Shown here one piece after another: positions 12,860 to 23,772 of a DNA stretch of 64,000 nt. The DNA comes from Oikopleura dioica (Eukaryota > Chordata > Appendicularia > Copelata > Oikopleuridae), in contig OU015567.1 in the NCBI GenBank assembly GCA_907165135.1, positions 5,213,001 to 5,277,000 of the forward strand. Reading direction: 5' to 3'. Under the pieces are notes generated by a model. The model had not been told where the DNA came from. It saw only the letters and a list, made by a program, of their open reading frames with translations, and made no database searches. Every line of letters starts with the position of its first letter. The stretch's first letter is position 1. The position numbers and the translations under genes were made by a program.

Positions 12860-13190
12860 CGTGATTTGGGTCCAAGAATATCGATAGAACTTTCGAACTA
12901 AGGGCCTGTTATTGTTGATTTCTTATTCAATTGCGCGAAATCAAAAATATAAGCCGATGTTTTGAAGTTCTATCGACACTCTTAGACTCTTACCGTCAAT
13001 TTACAGTCACTGATTCTATCTTGGTCTTACAGTATATAATCAGTGACTGTAGATTGTCGGTAAGAGTCGAAGAATGTCGATAGAACTTCAAACCCTAGGC
13101 TTCCATTTTTTGATTTCGCGAAATTTAATGTGGAAATCGACAATAATGGGCCTATAGCCCGAAAGTTGTATCAATAATAATGGACCCGAA
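12860..13190. mobile_element. Foldback MITE between convergent genes
   Basis: Long imperfect palindrome. The arm near 12880-13010 (CGATAGAACTT, GGGCCTGTTATTGTTG, GCGAAATCAAAAA, TTGAAGTTCTATCG, CTCTTACCGTCAATTTACAG) is mirrored at 13030-13185. It lies between the 3' ends of CNOT4 and the reverse-strand gene at 13207. No coding content. Confidence 0.7.
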
Positions 13191-13206
13191 TCGTTAAAAC
13201 GAGATC

Positions 13207-13949
13207 TTAAAGAAATTCGTCGTAGAAAGGATCTTCTGTTGGGTCAGCTTCAGATTCCAAGTCGCAATCTTCCAGCATTATTCGCAGTAAATCATCTTCT
13301 TGATTAAGATTTTCTTGGAATCTTACATTTGAATCAAAAACATCTTCGTCCCCCTCTTCGACCCGTTTCAAATCTGGCCTTATTGCTTGGATAACTAATC
13401 AGGATTTTCAATTGAAAACTACAGTTGCTTGTCATTTTCTGGAGGAAAGTAAAACAACAAATCCTTTGTTAGCAGTAATCACTTTAGCCCCAGCATTTTT
13501 CCACAGCGCTTTTGGTCTCTCCCTCGCGCCAAGTTCTTCCTTTTCTTTGTCCTTTCTCACCAAGCTGAACTTCCACGCTCCCAGGGAAAAGGATCTTCGC
13601 TTTGGTTTTCTCGGATCAGGCGGGAAATGGACTTCTGCAGGGGTAGACGCATTTCGTCTTTTAGCAACTTTCTGAAGGGTTCAAAAATAAGGTCGAGGTC
13701 GATGAACCAATCGAGAAGCCGTTTGCAGCTTCGAGTAAAATAAGTCGGAAAATCCGCGCTTCGCGCGGCTTAATTTCCTTTTACTCGAAGCCGCAAGCGG
13801 CTTCTCGATTTTAAGCTAGCATTTTACAGAAGTTACTGTCAGAATCACGGTAGCGTCTCTTGAACCCTCTATCCTACTGGATTGTCATGCAAAATGAAGC
13901 CATAGTTGATTCTCTTTTTAATCTTCTTCCACTCTTTGGCCGACGCCAT
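13207..13949 (-). CDS. Small basic-then-acidic orphan protein (151 aa)
   Basis: Four exons: 13949-13878, 13671-13483, 13438-13423 and 13385-13207; total 456 nt with matching phases. Exon 3 is a 16-nt microexon. Introns 2 and 3 are 44 and 37 nt, and intron 2 shows a textbook branch site (TGCTAAC). The N-terminus is Lys-rich (MASAKEWKKIKKR), followed by a Pro/Lys/Arg segment (FPPDPRKPKRRSFSLGAWKF). The C-terminal 55 residues are strongly acidic (LRIMLEDCDLESEADPTEDP). No signal peptide or membrane helix, so a soluble, perhaps nuclear protein. I do not recognise the family. Intron 1 contains a foldback repeat with GCCGCAAGCGGC. Confidence 0.68.
13712..13812. repeat. Short foldback repeat (GCCGCAAGCGGC family)
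   Basis: Inverted arms of about 29 bp (GAGAAGCCGTTTGCAGCTTC and its counterpart ending CCGCAAGCGGCTTCTCG) around an inner CCGCGCTTCGCGCGG hairpin. The GCCGCNNGCGGC core recurs near 19770, 31305, 31715, 37990, 38015 and 44390. Confidence 0.65.
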
Positions 13950-14422
13950 GAAGCTCCGATCGAATAATAATTCAATTCCCATTCCAAAGTTATTTTGACT
14001 TTTGTGAACAATTGACAGTTGCGCTTTGTTTCTGATGGGAACATGGGAACTTTCTTTCTCGTTTTGTCTAATAAAAATTTATTGGGGCGATTTTATACGT
14101 AGGTACTGCAATTAAGTTTATAGGCAAGTCGAGTTTAGCGGCAACCGTGTGACTTTTTTTAAACAAACAAAATTAAATATTAAAAAAACAGGGCACTTTG
14201 GTATTTTTCCGAAAATTCTAGCGATTCATTTTTGCGGAAATTCCTTCAAGTTACAGTCATTTATTGTAATACTCATAATACTGTGAGCAAGATTTTACAA
14301 CTCACAGTTCAAATTTCTCCTGCTGAATGCAAATTTGCATAGTGCTTCCAAATTTTCAATAAATAGGGCAAAAGTCCAACTCACAGCATTTTAAAAGAGT
14401 CGCGTAAAAGAGACAAGACGAA

Positions 14423-15016
14423 ATGGGGCTTGTTGGGTACCTCTTTTCCTTTATGGGAATGATGAAGATGATAACGGGTTGTATGGCTTTACTTGGAGCA
14501 ATTTTGGTGCAAACAGCGATAAATGTGAAAATCAACTGGGACCTGCAATATTTTCATCTTTATCAACCCCTACAGTTTACAGCGGCTTCTGGTTATATTA
14601 TGTAAAATTTATTTTCCAATATTTTTTATCTTATTTTTCAACATAGATTCTCATATCACGCTATTACCTTTTTCATTTATGGAGCGGAGTTGGATCGAAA
14701 ATTCAGCTGGATGCAAAGTTTTAACTGGGAAAAAATCGAACTGCTCTGCTGCTGTGGATGCTGTGCTTTTGCTCTGATTGGGGGAGTTACTGGCATTGCT
14801 GTGGCTGTAAAAGATAAGAATCAAGAAGTAGGTCGAGTCAGCTTCTTGTAATTTCTTATTATTTTCTAGTATTTGCAAGCAAGAAATCTGTATGTTCAAA
14901 TAATGGTTGGAATATGCCTCGTTATGCTTTGCGTAATACCTACTTGTATATTCTATTTGATGCAATTTTTTACCTCTTGTCGGAGAAATCGAACGACTGA
15001 GTATGTCCACACATGA
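14423..15016 (+). CDS. Four-helix membrane protein (tetraspan/MARVEL-like)
   Basis: Three exons: 14423-14601, 14647-14827 and 14870-15016; 168 aa, introns 45 and 42 nt. Four hydrophobic segments are clear: about residues 5-32, 55-75, 95-118 and 128-155. The third is Cys-rich at its start (LLCCCGCCAFALIGG). The C-terminus is short and basic. There is no CCG or claudin GLW signature in the loops, so it is neither a canonical tetraspanin nor a claudin. Function unknown. It ends about 50 bp from the stop codon of the reverse-strand astacin-ZP gene. Confidence 0.7.
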
Positions 15017-15069
15017 AAAAATAAAGAAATGATCCTGTACTTCAGTCAATTTATTTGGCGAAAATGACA

Positions 15070-18000
15070 TCAGGTGCATTTTGTGATACAGCCAGATTTG
15101 AGATAGGCGCCCGTGCTTGGGTCTTTCAAGCAGAGATTCAGGCTGCATTCTAAGTAGAGCGTTGTGTCTTTTTGATCGAAAGTAAAACTTGTGAAGCCGA
15201 ATTTGGGAGGATCGGAGATGTTTCCGACGAGCTTGGAGTTGTCGAATTTGACCGCGACTGATGGTTTGCAAGGATTTTGAAGGATCGCGTATTTCTTGCC
15301 GGTTTTGGCGCTAGAATCGTACACAGTGCAGCTGTTGATCTGGAAAAGATGGGTAGAAGGAGGATTCAAAGGGTGATTTTTTACCTGATAGTCGTAGGGG
15401 ATGCCGAATTTGAAGTCAGTGGTGACCGCGCTTTTCATTTCCCCACCTAAAATGAAAGATAAGAAATTTACAAAACCAAATTTTTCTTACCGATTTGAAC
15501 CTGGGCATTTGAAATACCGGTCATTTTTACATTGAAAACGCCGGACAAACTGACTGGCTTTCCAGCTCCGCCAGTTTGAGGATCTGTCACGACAATTGGT
15601 CCGTTCTGGTTGACCTTGTAGGCATCGGACATCAAGTTCAGTGCGCTGAGATATTCGCATGTTGCGTCGATATGGGCAATTTTATCCAATAGGATTCCAC
15701 CGGACTGCGCTGGTTTCGTTCCGACGACTTTCCAGGTTGTCTTGATGACTTTTGCATCTTGAGAATAGCTTGCCGCGCATTTTGAAATTTCAATCGTCTG
15801 CTTGAATTCTCCATTGACAGGCGCGGTTGAAAATGAACAGCTTCCAATTTTCAACCTGACACTTGGCCATTGAGCTTTTGGGAGTTTTGGGAAGAGGGAG
15901 AGAACATGAGCCTTTTTCAGGATCGAAGCAGGTTTAAAATTGAGAAAAGAGATCTTGCTTTGATCCTGGCCTTGATGGTCATTGTTTTATCGGTGCAGAT
16001 GACTTCAGTTTTGGTGCCAGTTATGACTGGATTTGGAGGAGGCGTTGGCTTGCTTGAGACCTAAAAATCGCTAGAAAAGTCACCAAAAATTTTGCTCGAA
16101 GGTGAAATTGCTTATTGTTCTCTTCTCTTCACCTTTATGTCTCCATCATAGTCCCCCACAACGCAAAACTCATGATACATTCTGCTCAGAGTAACTTTCG
16201 CACTGCTCCCTGTTTCTGAGATCTCCCATCTTCCATCATCCCTCATCGCGAGCACATGATTGCTTTTCAGCGCTTTCCAGCCATCCGATCCAACTTGAGT
16301 TTGCACATTTTTGTAGTCGTGAAACCACTTCTTTTGCCATGTATCGTATCTGCTCATGACTGGATTTGGGAGATCCCAAATGTTCTTTTTTCCGCCATTT
16401 TTCGCCGGATCGAACATGTAGTAAACGCCCGAGCTCATCTGACAAGGGATCGTCGAATGGTACCAGCGGGAAGTCCCGTCGCTGAATTGCCGGAAATAGA
16501 TGTATCGGTTGCTGTCAATCAACTTGTACATCGGCACTTTCGGCGAAAAGAGGCAAGAGTCTTTCAGTGGCAAAGCGAGGTGAACACCAGAGAAGCCGTA
16601 AAGAGGGGCGATTTCGCCACCTTTGTGGGTGATTTTAATTGATTTTGGGTAGCCAGAAGATTTGATCTTTTGATACGTCCCGGTCCATTTCTGAAAATTT
16701 GATAAAGAAGAGCATACAAAGTATATGTTTTTATAACAATAAACCTTGAATATATCAAAATAGAATGAACCTCGCTAGTCGCACTACCGCCCTTGGAAAT
16801 CTCGATCGTATCAGCCTCACAGTACGCCTGACAAGTCTTTGCATCTTCATCAGATCCATCGATACAGTCATTGACTCCATCACAGTACCTATTCGCCAAG
16901 AAGTCCTGTCCGTTCTTGCATTTCTTCGTTTTGATAAATTGCCCTCCTGGCTTTCCACAATAGCTTTCGTACTTTTTCCCGAGCTGGATCAAATCCATCG
17001 AGGAAAGTCTTCTTGTTCTTGGCCATTGGACAGGATTGCCCTTCAGATCCGTGATTGTTGGAAGCCTTTTTGTCGCAGCATCGCTGGTCTGAAAAGCAAA
17101 GGCGGAGTAGTGCATGACGGATTGGATGTCGTAGGGAATGCCCATGTCGAACCAGTCCGCGGCCTTGATGATTTCGAAGTTGTGCTTTTTCGAAGAAGCG
17201 ATTCGATCGAAATGGACTTTTACAAATTTGTTTCTGTCGGGCCGTTCTTGTTCGTGGTTGAATGCCAGAGCGTGGAGCATCTCGTGGTTGATGATGTAGT
17301 TTACCAAGCATCCACTGGGACTCAAGTTCAGAATTTGCCCCTTTCCCTTGTAGTTGCTGTAGCTTCCCAAGTAGCCGACATTCGCAGAGCAGCCGTAGCT
17401 AGCTTTGTTCCAGATATTGATCCAGTAGGAAAATTTTTTCTGGGAAGAATCGTCTTGAAACTTGATGCAGCCATTGAGCTCTTTGGTAATTTCATCGAAC
17501 GATTCCTGGATGGTTTTCTTCGCGGTGGCAGTATGCTCGGCGGTCGGATCGTGGCGAAAAGGAATGACGAGATGTTTTCGGGTTTTGACCCCGTCGAGGT
17601 CGCCAGGCCAACTCTTGCTATTCAAGGCGCCGCGGGATTGAAGACCATCCGTGAGGTTTTGCGCGAGGAGCGTTTCGAACTGCTGTTGTTTGTACTCATC
17701 GGATTCGAAGTAATCGCAGATTTGTGGAGAAGCGAGCGAGCTACCTGATCGGCGGAAGCGAAAGACATCATCGGAGTAATCAACTGGTTGTTCTTCCAAG
17801 CTAGAGAACTGGTCGTCGAACGAGTTACCTGAGCTTGTTGTGGTTCCCACTGTTGAATACCAAGCGGCGTAGTTCAAAGTTGTAGAAGGGAGGGAGGTCG
17901 TTGATGTTGTTTGAAACTCGGTCGTTGTTGTTTCTTCTTCGGGGGTTGAGTAGGCATATGCATCGTTTGGATCAATCAGCACCTGTTTGAAGTTTTTCGA

Positions 18001-18202
18001 GATTTCGGCGAAAAGAAATTCTCTTGACGGAGCGCTAGAATCATGAAAAACAGTCCTTATCGAAGTCCAAGTTAAGGGTACACGCCTGCTCCACAGTCCA
18101 CAGTCTATCATCCTCTCTTCCTCCTTGCGGATTCCAGCCATGAAATGTCTCTAGCTCGAACGGCCCTGGAACTGGCTCTTGATACGCAGCCAGCCCCATC
18201 AT
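15070..18202 (-). CDS. Astacin metalloprotease-LDLa-ZP domain protein
   Basis: Extracellular zinc protease that appears fused to a ZP polymerisation module. Seven exons: 18202-18084, 18034-16771, 16690-16133, 16060-15971, 15911-15491, 15446-15385 and 15339-15070; 927 aa, all phases consistent. Order: N-terminal region with Thr-rich linker, RFRR processing site, astacin domain with HEMLHALAFNHEQERPDR (about residue 289) and Met-turn SVMHYS, LDL-receptor A repeat (about 410-440), a Trp/Tyr-rich module, then a ZP domain (about 648-927) very similar to that of the gene at 59285. The usual Gly of the astacin HExxHxxGFxHE motif is Ala. Intron 4 (15912-15970) is GC-AG, supported by gap-free alignment with the ZP paralog. 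If the 72-nt intron 16061-16132 is not spliced, the protease ends at 16112 and the ZP part needs its own start. No clear signal peptide at the chosen start. Confidence 0.82.
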
Positions 18203-18715
18203 CTTTTCTCAAAGCCGCAGAAAAAGTATTGATGAAAAAAGCGTCTGCAAAGGAAAAAAGGCAGTACCTGCTCTTTTAAACTTTAGCAAGCGCCGCGGGG
18301 GAGGGATTATTCTCAGCATAACCAGATAAGGTTTCGGGTGGGGTACTTATACGTTGATACCTTGTAATTACGTACTGACCCTGACAGTAAAACGACGGAC
18401 GAGGTTGCGGTGAAATTGATGGATAAATTATCAAGGATAATCCGAAAAATAAGACTTCTCAAATTAATAACTTCTTTTTTCTACCATTTTATAAACAAAT
18501 GAGTGCTTTTATCGGCATAAAGAAAGATACTATCAATTTTTTTATTCACAGTAAATTACTGTCTAGAGTTCTTCCATCACTTGCCTTCTTCTTCAAATCG
18601 CGCGCTTCCTCCTTTTGAGCGACGCGATTGGCCACCGTCGGAGGAGACTTCCCACGGTAAGGAATTTTTCAGAGAAAAAAGAGCGGAACGAGAAAAATGC
18701 TGCTCTGGAGAAGAA
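18203..18715. other. Divergent intergenic region astacin-ZP / TMEM231
   Basis: Spacer between two oppositely transcribed genes. On the reverse strand, acceptor-like pyrimidine tracts precede the astacin start (TTTGAGAAAAG just before ATGATG). No coding exon was found here. Confidence 0.4.
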
Positions 18716-20127
18716 ATGTCGTTGTTTCACACTATTCTTTCGCGTCAGGTTAATTTTGAATCTTTATTTGACAATATTATATAAAAAATTATTGATACCG
18801 TGAAAATTATTAAAAAATATTTTGCAGAGAAAGTCTTTCCGCTTGTGTACCTGCTCTTTGGGGTCGTTTTCATCATCACAGTTCCGATTCTGATGGTTTT
18901 CAACGAGTCCAATGCCGATGGAAATCTGTATTCGTCGAATTCCGAAACGAAAATTCTTATCCCTGAAGTTAGACATTCGAAAGAAGCCGTTCTTATTCTC
19001 AAAACTGCAACAGGAACGTGGATTTAAATTAAAATTATTTTCCATCTTGTATGTATAAAAATAAAGCCATTTTCAAGAGACGAAGATCTACTCTCCAGGA
19101 AACCCAAATCTCGCCGACTCCACCGAAACGGCCCTCTGCTCCACCTCCATCCTCCCCCGCTTCGAGGATCGCTCCCAACTTTCCATCAAATTCTCCTGCT
19201 CGGTCTCGGACGTCATCGGCTTCGAACTCTACTCCTACTTGGCCGTCAAGATGAACGGTTTTTCCACCCACGATTCTCATTTTCTCGATCAGCTGATTTT
19301 CACCAGCGCCAATTCCCCGCAAATTTCTGCCGAAGCAACTGTTTCTTCAGAAATTGGGTTGAAGCGAATTTCGTCGATTTATGATGAATCAAGGTAAAAA
19401 CAGCCAAAGCGCGTAATTCGCAATTACGGTAGTTTCGCGGGTTCAAATCGTAATTTTCTAGCGCGCTGCTGCCCGCAGATGGGGAGAATGTATCGCCCGC
19501 CCTGATGCCCTCCTTACAGACGGATTTGTGGTCGCCAGACTTGGCCTTGCGCAATCATACAAGCAGGACCATCAGATTTGACGAGATTCATTCTAATACC
19601 AGGTAGGAAGAAGGGGAGGGAGCAAATTTGTGATGAATCCTGAAGTCGACGACCTGTGCATATAGCCTGACTCAGGGCCCTGAAAGATTTGGTCCTTCGC
19701 GGCTTTTTCTAAGATCTTTCACGACCCTGACTCAGGCTATCTTCACCGGTTGTCGAGCCCATCTTTCTTTGCTCCAAGCCGCAAGCGGCTTCTGACTTTT
19801 CAGCTTCGTCCCTTCACCTTTGACCAATAATCATCCCCTTTCTAGGTGGAGTACAGGTGATACACAGTCTTTCACTCTGACAGTCAACTACGAAATCCCG
19901 ATGGTCGTTGCTGAACGAAACGCGAAAGCCCTGACTTGGGTCAAATACGGCTTCATTCAATTTTTCGCCTTCTTCCTTGGTAAATTTAATTCAATTGGAC
20001 GGCGTAATTGACTGGTGTTTTTGTAGCCTTGGCGTTCCTTTTCTCCGGACTGACCGATCTGCTCTTTGAATCTGGTGTTTTTGCGAATTATTCGAAGATC
20101 GAAACGATTAAACCGAAGAAAAATTGA
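18716..20127 (+). CDS. TMEM231: TMEM231, ciliary transition-zone protein
   Basis: Component of the B9/MKS complex that gates protein entry to the primary cilium. Six exons: 18716-18748, 18830-19017, 19067-19393, 19462-19602, 19846-19979 and 20027-20127; 234 aa (human 316). N-terminal membrane helix (VYLLFGVVFIITVPILMVF), an extracytoplasmic beta-rich domain, and a second helix near the C-terminus (residues ~190-212, preceded by VKYGFIQFFAFFL). The end matches the family pattern in which a WVKYG/WVQYV block enters the last helix. The first junction uses AG at 18828-18829 rather than the AG two bases earlier, to keep frame. Intron 4 carries a CCTGACTCAGG repeat. Confidence 0.83.
19660..19755. 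repeat. CCTGAGTCAGG-family MITE in TMEM231 intron 4
   Basis: Inverted halves with CCTGACTCAGGGCCCTGAAAG and a mirrored CTTTCACGACCCTGACTCAGG; a GCCGCAAGCGGC hairpin follows. Confidence 0.65.
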
Positions 20128-20270
20128 AAAACGAAATCTTTTTTTATACACTGCCAGTTATTTTCTTTTTTAGTCTTTATCTTTTATTTTTAATAAAAAA
20201 ATGGTAAATGCAAAAACTATCTCTTTCTTTTGATGACAGCTTTCAAAATTCAGATGAGGTGATCTGAAAA

Positions 20271-21853
20271 ATGAAAATCGAGGAGTACGGAATCGGAAAC
20301 GTCCGCAGCCATGTGCGCTACTTCAGAAACATCCTCAACGTCTTGCCCTCTCGTTACTCTTATCTCGACTCGCAGCGTCTGGTCATCGCTCAATTCGCAC
20401 TCGGCGGTCTCTCCTTTCTCGGCGCCATCGACCAGCTTCAAAACAAGGAAGAATTCATCGAGTGGATCTATTCTCTTCAGTCTCCTCATGGCGGCTTCTT
20501 TGGCTCAAAGATCATGAAAGAACTTCCTTCCCATCTTGCCAAGCCGCATATTGCTTCGACATTCGCAGCTGTTCAGTGCCTCATTTTACTTGGCGACGAA
20601 CTCGACAGAATTCACATTCCAGAGCTGCTTTCTTGGATCAAATCCTTGATGAACCCGGATGGCTCGTTTCAAGGTGCAGCGGATGCTTCTGAGCCGACGG
20701 ATTTAAGGGAGTAAGCGTTATGAATCTTGATTTCCACTCCTTCTTTCGTAGCCCAAATAGATTAAGGGGGTCACTCAATTATAGAAGAAAGAAAAATCAA
20801 AATTCTCAATGCCTACCCCCTTGAAAGATTCACATATTGTGCCGCCTTCCTCATTCACATCTTCGGAACATCAAATTTCTCCGATGAAGATCGAAAAAGA
20901 GCAGTTCAATACATCATCTCCTGCCAAAGCCCCGATACAGCTTTCGGCCAAGTTCCGGGTGCAGAAGGCCACGGAGCCTTGACTTTTTGCGCTCTCGCTT
21001 CGCTCAAGTTCTTTGGCTGCCTACACAGCGATGAAGGAGTGCTTTCTGCCGCAGAGTTAAAACGGATCGTTCGTTTTTGCGTCAATCGTCAATCGGAAGG
21101 AATTCACGGCCGGCCACACAAGCCTGACGACACTTGCTACACCTTCTGGACCTGTGCGGCGCTGAAACTGGCGCAACCGTCGATTGACATTTCTGAAAAA
21201 CTAGACAAGGAACGAGTCTTGAGCTTTGTCCGAAGCTGCGTTGATGAAAATATTGGCGGAATCAAAAAGCTGAATGCGAAGAATCAATATGCAGATGCGA
21301 CGCATTCGTATTTTGCGCTTGCTGGATTGGGCGTGATTTTCGACGATGTAATGCCCGAATACATGCTCAAGAAGGACCTGACTAAAAGAGTTTTGAGAAT
21401 AAGGTAGGTCCTTTCAACAAGAGGTAAGAGTTGATCAGTTTTTTATTAACATGATACCAAATGGATACCAATTGAAATTTCAATATTACCATAATCATAC
21501 GAACTTGGATGTAACAAATTTATTTTTGCTTCGTCATTTTATGAAAATATTTAAAATCGTTAATTTATGTCTCTATCTAGAGAAAATAGATTCATTAGTA
21601 ATGAATCATTACTTCGGCGAGAATTTAGTGTTTTGCTCATTTTAGATTGGGTGACTTTTTCAACCCAAAGTTCATTATATACTGGAAGCATAAGATAATG
21701 ATCAGTCTATACTATCTTATCGACCTTAGATATTTATCATTTTTGGCCATTCTCTGATATTTGGCTCGTTCCTCGGCTTTGAAATTTAGCATTTTAACCA
21801 TTTTCAGGAATCGAGTAAAAGAGTCAAAACTGGACAGCTCAAACAGCCTGTAA
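20271..21853 (+). CDS. PGGT1B: Geranylgeranyltransferase type I beta subunit
   Basis: Catalytic beta subunit that, with the FNTA alpha subunit, attaches geranylgeranyl to CaaL proteins such as Rho GTPases in the cytosol. Exons 20271-20710, 20828-21403 and 21808-21853; 353 aa (human 377). Family blocks are clear: HVRYFRNILNVLPSRYS, IEWIYSLQ, DGSFQG, the GHGALTFCALASL repeat, NGRP-type HGRPHKPDDTCYTFW, and DATHSYFALAGL. The Asp and Cys of DDTCY and the His of ATHSYF are the expected zinc ligands. The last exon adds a short Ser-rich tail. Intron 2 is AT-rich and longer than usual here (404 nt). Confidence 0.93.
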
Positions 21854-22117
21854 GTCCTGTTTCTTGGATCTTCGATTCTAAGCTTTCTGAAAAGGTTAAG
21901 CCGAGCTGGTAATTTGGCATTGAGCGTTTCCTTTGCTATTCTTTCTGTCTACGCGACCTATCTTCTGCGAGAGCCTCTAACTTCAGCCTAACTTGCTAAT
22001 CCTCTCAACAGATATCCGGATTGAAAGGTCATCTGTACACAAAATTAAAATTGTACACTTTTCTGTATTTTTGAACAATTTACACTCTGCAATAAAAATA
22101 TTCTTTTCCAACTAATA

Positions 22118-22537
22118 ATGCGTCTCATCCCCTTTTTTCTTCTTTTGAAAAGTGCATTGAACTGCAGAGAACGAATTTGCAGAAGAACTGTTTTGTCTTT
22201 ATCTGACTGTAGCCCCTGGTGGCGGGGAATCACTGCTTGTTTGGGGATAAAGGATAGTGTTCTTCTGGACACGATTCTAGCGTCCGAGTGGTACGAAAAA
22301 ACGACCGAGCTTTGTAGCGAAAAATGCGTGAAAAGAGAGAGGTCGAGGTTTTGCGCCATTTGTTGGCTAGAATCAATGAAAGAAACGGAAGAAATCGATT
22401 TGCTCCTCGAAGAAGTCGAGAAAACGCCAGAAGAAGTGGCGGACTGCTTCTTTTCCGTTTTCCCGAGAGTTGAGAAACAGGCAAGGAAATATAGCCCAAC
22501 AGACAGGAGATGTCTTATTGGCTTAACCATCGAATAA
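22118..22537 (+). CDS. Small secreted Cys-rich protein (139 aa), orphan
   Basis: Begins with a likely signal peptide (MRLIPFFLLLKSALN) followed by about ten cysteines and a Glu-rich helix. The stop codon lies inside AATAAA (22534-22539), so stop and polyadenylation signal overlap. Alternatively this is the first exon of the gene at 22687: a GA-AG intron from about 22506 to 22605 would join both in frame and give that protein its signal peptide. I cannot decide between the two. No family recognised. Confidence 0.5.
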   Translation: MRLIPFFLLLKSALNCRERICRRTVLSLSDCSPWWRGITACLGIKDSVLLDTILASEWYEKTTELCSEKCVKRERSRFCAICWLESMKETEEIDLLLEEVEKTPEEVADCFFSVFPRVEKQARKYSPTDRRCLIGLTIE

Positions 22538-22686
22538 AGGTTTCTTATTGGCCTATCCTTTCTAGTGATTCATATTTGATCAAATATCCGATATATTTGA
22601 TCAAGTTAAGTTTCCTATCAAAGAAAACGATCCAAGTTCAAGAGAAATTCCTCCTCCAAACTTATGAATTTCGTCTTCCATCATCA

Positions 22687-23401
22687 ATGGACCGATTCGC
22701 CGTTGAATTTCCCTGTCTTCCGGCAGCGTTTTCTTTCCGCAACGCCCTCTGCATTCCGAAACAGAATTTTGATCAAGCTGCTTCTGGAGTGAGTCTCGAG
22801 CGAACAAATGCCACGGATAACGTAGAACTGGATCTTGTTCTATCAAAGGAATGCTCGTTCGATCCGAAGGATGTGAATTTGGTCAGCCTTGACCAGGGAA
22901 CCTTTTGAACGGAGCTAGGTTGGAGTCGCTTCCGAACCTATTTGGAACGGTAAATATAGCAGCATCGATTGAACTTATCCTAAATTGAAGGACCTGGTCG
23001 ATTTTGTCGAGAACAGACCAAAAGTAATCAAAGTCCGAGTTTTCGTTACTTCCGATCAAAGAAGAAGAAGAAGCAGGGATAATGGCGATTACGATTACGA
23101 CTACTACGATTTCAATGAGGATGAAAACGATGCATTTTCTCCTTCTTTTGTCTTCGGAATCGGTAGTTTTTATCAAAATTACTTGATTATAAAATTTCTT
23201 TCTTCAGAAAGTAAGTGCGACATCATGATATCTTCTGCTCGAAGAATCGGGCAGCAAGAAACGAACTGGAGAGGATTGTTTCAAGAGGACCCAGTAGCAA
23301 TCAAATCTCGTCGAAGAAGACATCTTATCGGTCTTTCTGGAAGCTACAATCAGTTTTATGAACGGAATCAAAGCTTTTCCAGAAGAAACTTTTCCAATTA
23401 G
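22687..23401 (+). CDS. Secreted-type protein, possible ZP-like C-terminus
   Basis: Exons 22687-22881, 22926-22949 (24-nt microexon), 22991-23162 and 23208-23401; 194 aa if the start is right. Features seen: paired cysteines, an N-glycosylation site (NAT), strand-rich segments (VELDLVLSKECSF, KVIKVRVFVTSD), an acidic Asp/Tyr patch and two furin-like basic sites (RRRRSRD, SRRRRHLIG). Basic cleavage sites near the C-terminus are common in ZP proteins, and the spacing recalls the ZP gene at 62208, but identity is unproven. A possible 60-nt intron (22791-22850) could remove 20 residues without changing frame. No signal peptide at this start. Confidence 0.5.
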
Positions 23402-23698
23402 AGACTGATGGATTCCGAAACAGAAAAGCCTTGATTCTTCAAATTTCGAGCTTGAGCTTTCCGTAGAACTTTTGGACCGAGCTTGTCGGATCTCTTCCTC
23501 TGCTTTCTTCGTTGATCTGGACCCACCATAACAGGGCAATATCTTGTGGAAGTGGGCAACTATTCCTTCATCGGCGAACCTGGTGTAACCTGACTTTCGG
23601 GATGCGCATTGACTTTTTCGAGTGCGTGTCGTAGCGACGTCAGGAAAATCGACGAGGACATTCACTGATGATCCGCGGCTTTTTCGCGACTCGTCCAT
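23402..23698 (-). CDS. Possible small Ser/Arg/Lys-rich protein, divergent from FRG1
   Basis: A reverse-strand frame starts at 23698, only 74 bp from the FRG1 start at 23773. It encodes a soluble, Ser/Lys/Arg-rich protein (RKSRGSSVNVLVDFPDV, ADEGIVAHFHKILPCYGG). The frame continues to 23204, but that part overlaps the better supported forward-strand exon, so the true 3' end is unknown. Could be spurious. The short gap to FRG1 would be a bidirectional promoter. Confidence 0.35.
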
Positions 23699-23772
23699 TT
23701 TTTGTTCTAACAGATACTCAATTTATAAGCTGAAAATCATGAAAGGAAGACTTACGGTCTGTCTTTAGAAAA

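Noticed and set aside
13412-13675. Forward-strand frame of 87 codons
   Set aside because: Antisense to exon 2 of the orphan gene, which has consistent phases and branch site.
16765-17748. Long forward-strand open frame (327 codons)
   Set aside because: Antisense to the astacin catalytic exon, which carries clear motifs on the other strand.
22045-22530. Reverse-strand open frame of 161 codons
   Set aside because: Overlaps the forward frame with signal peptide and cysteines; no splice or family support of its own, though it cannot be fully excluded.
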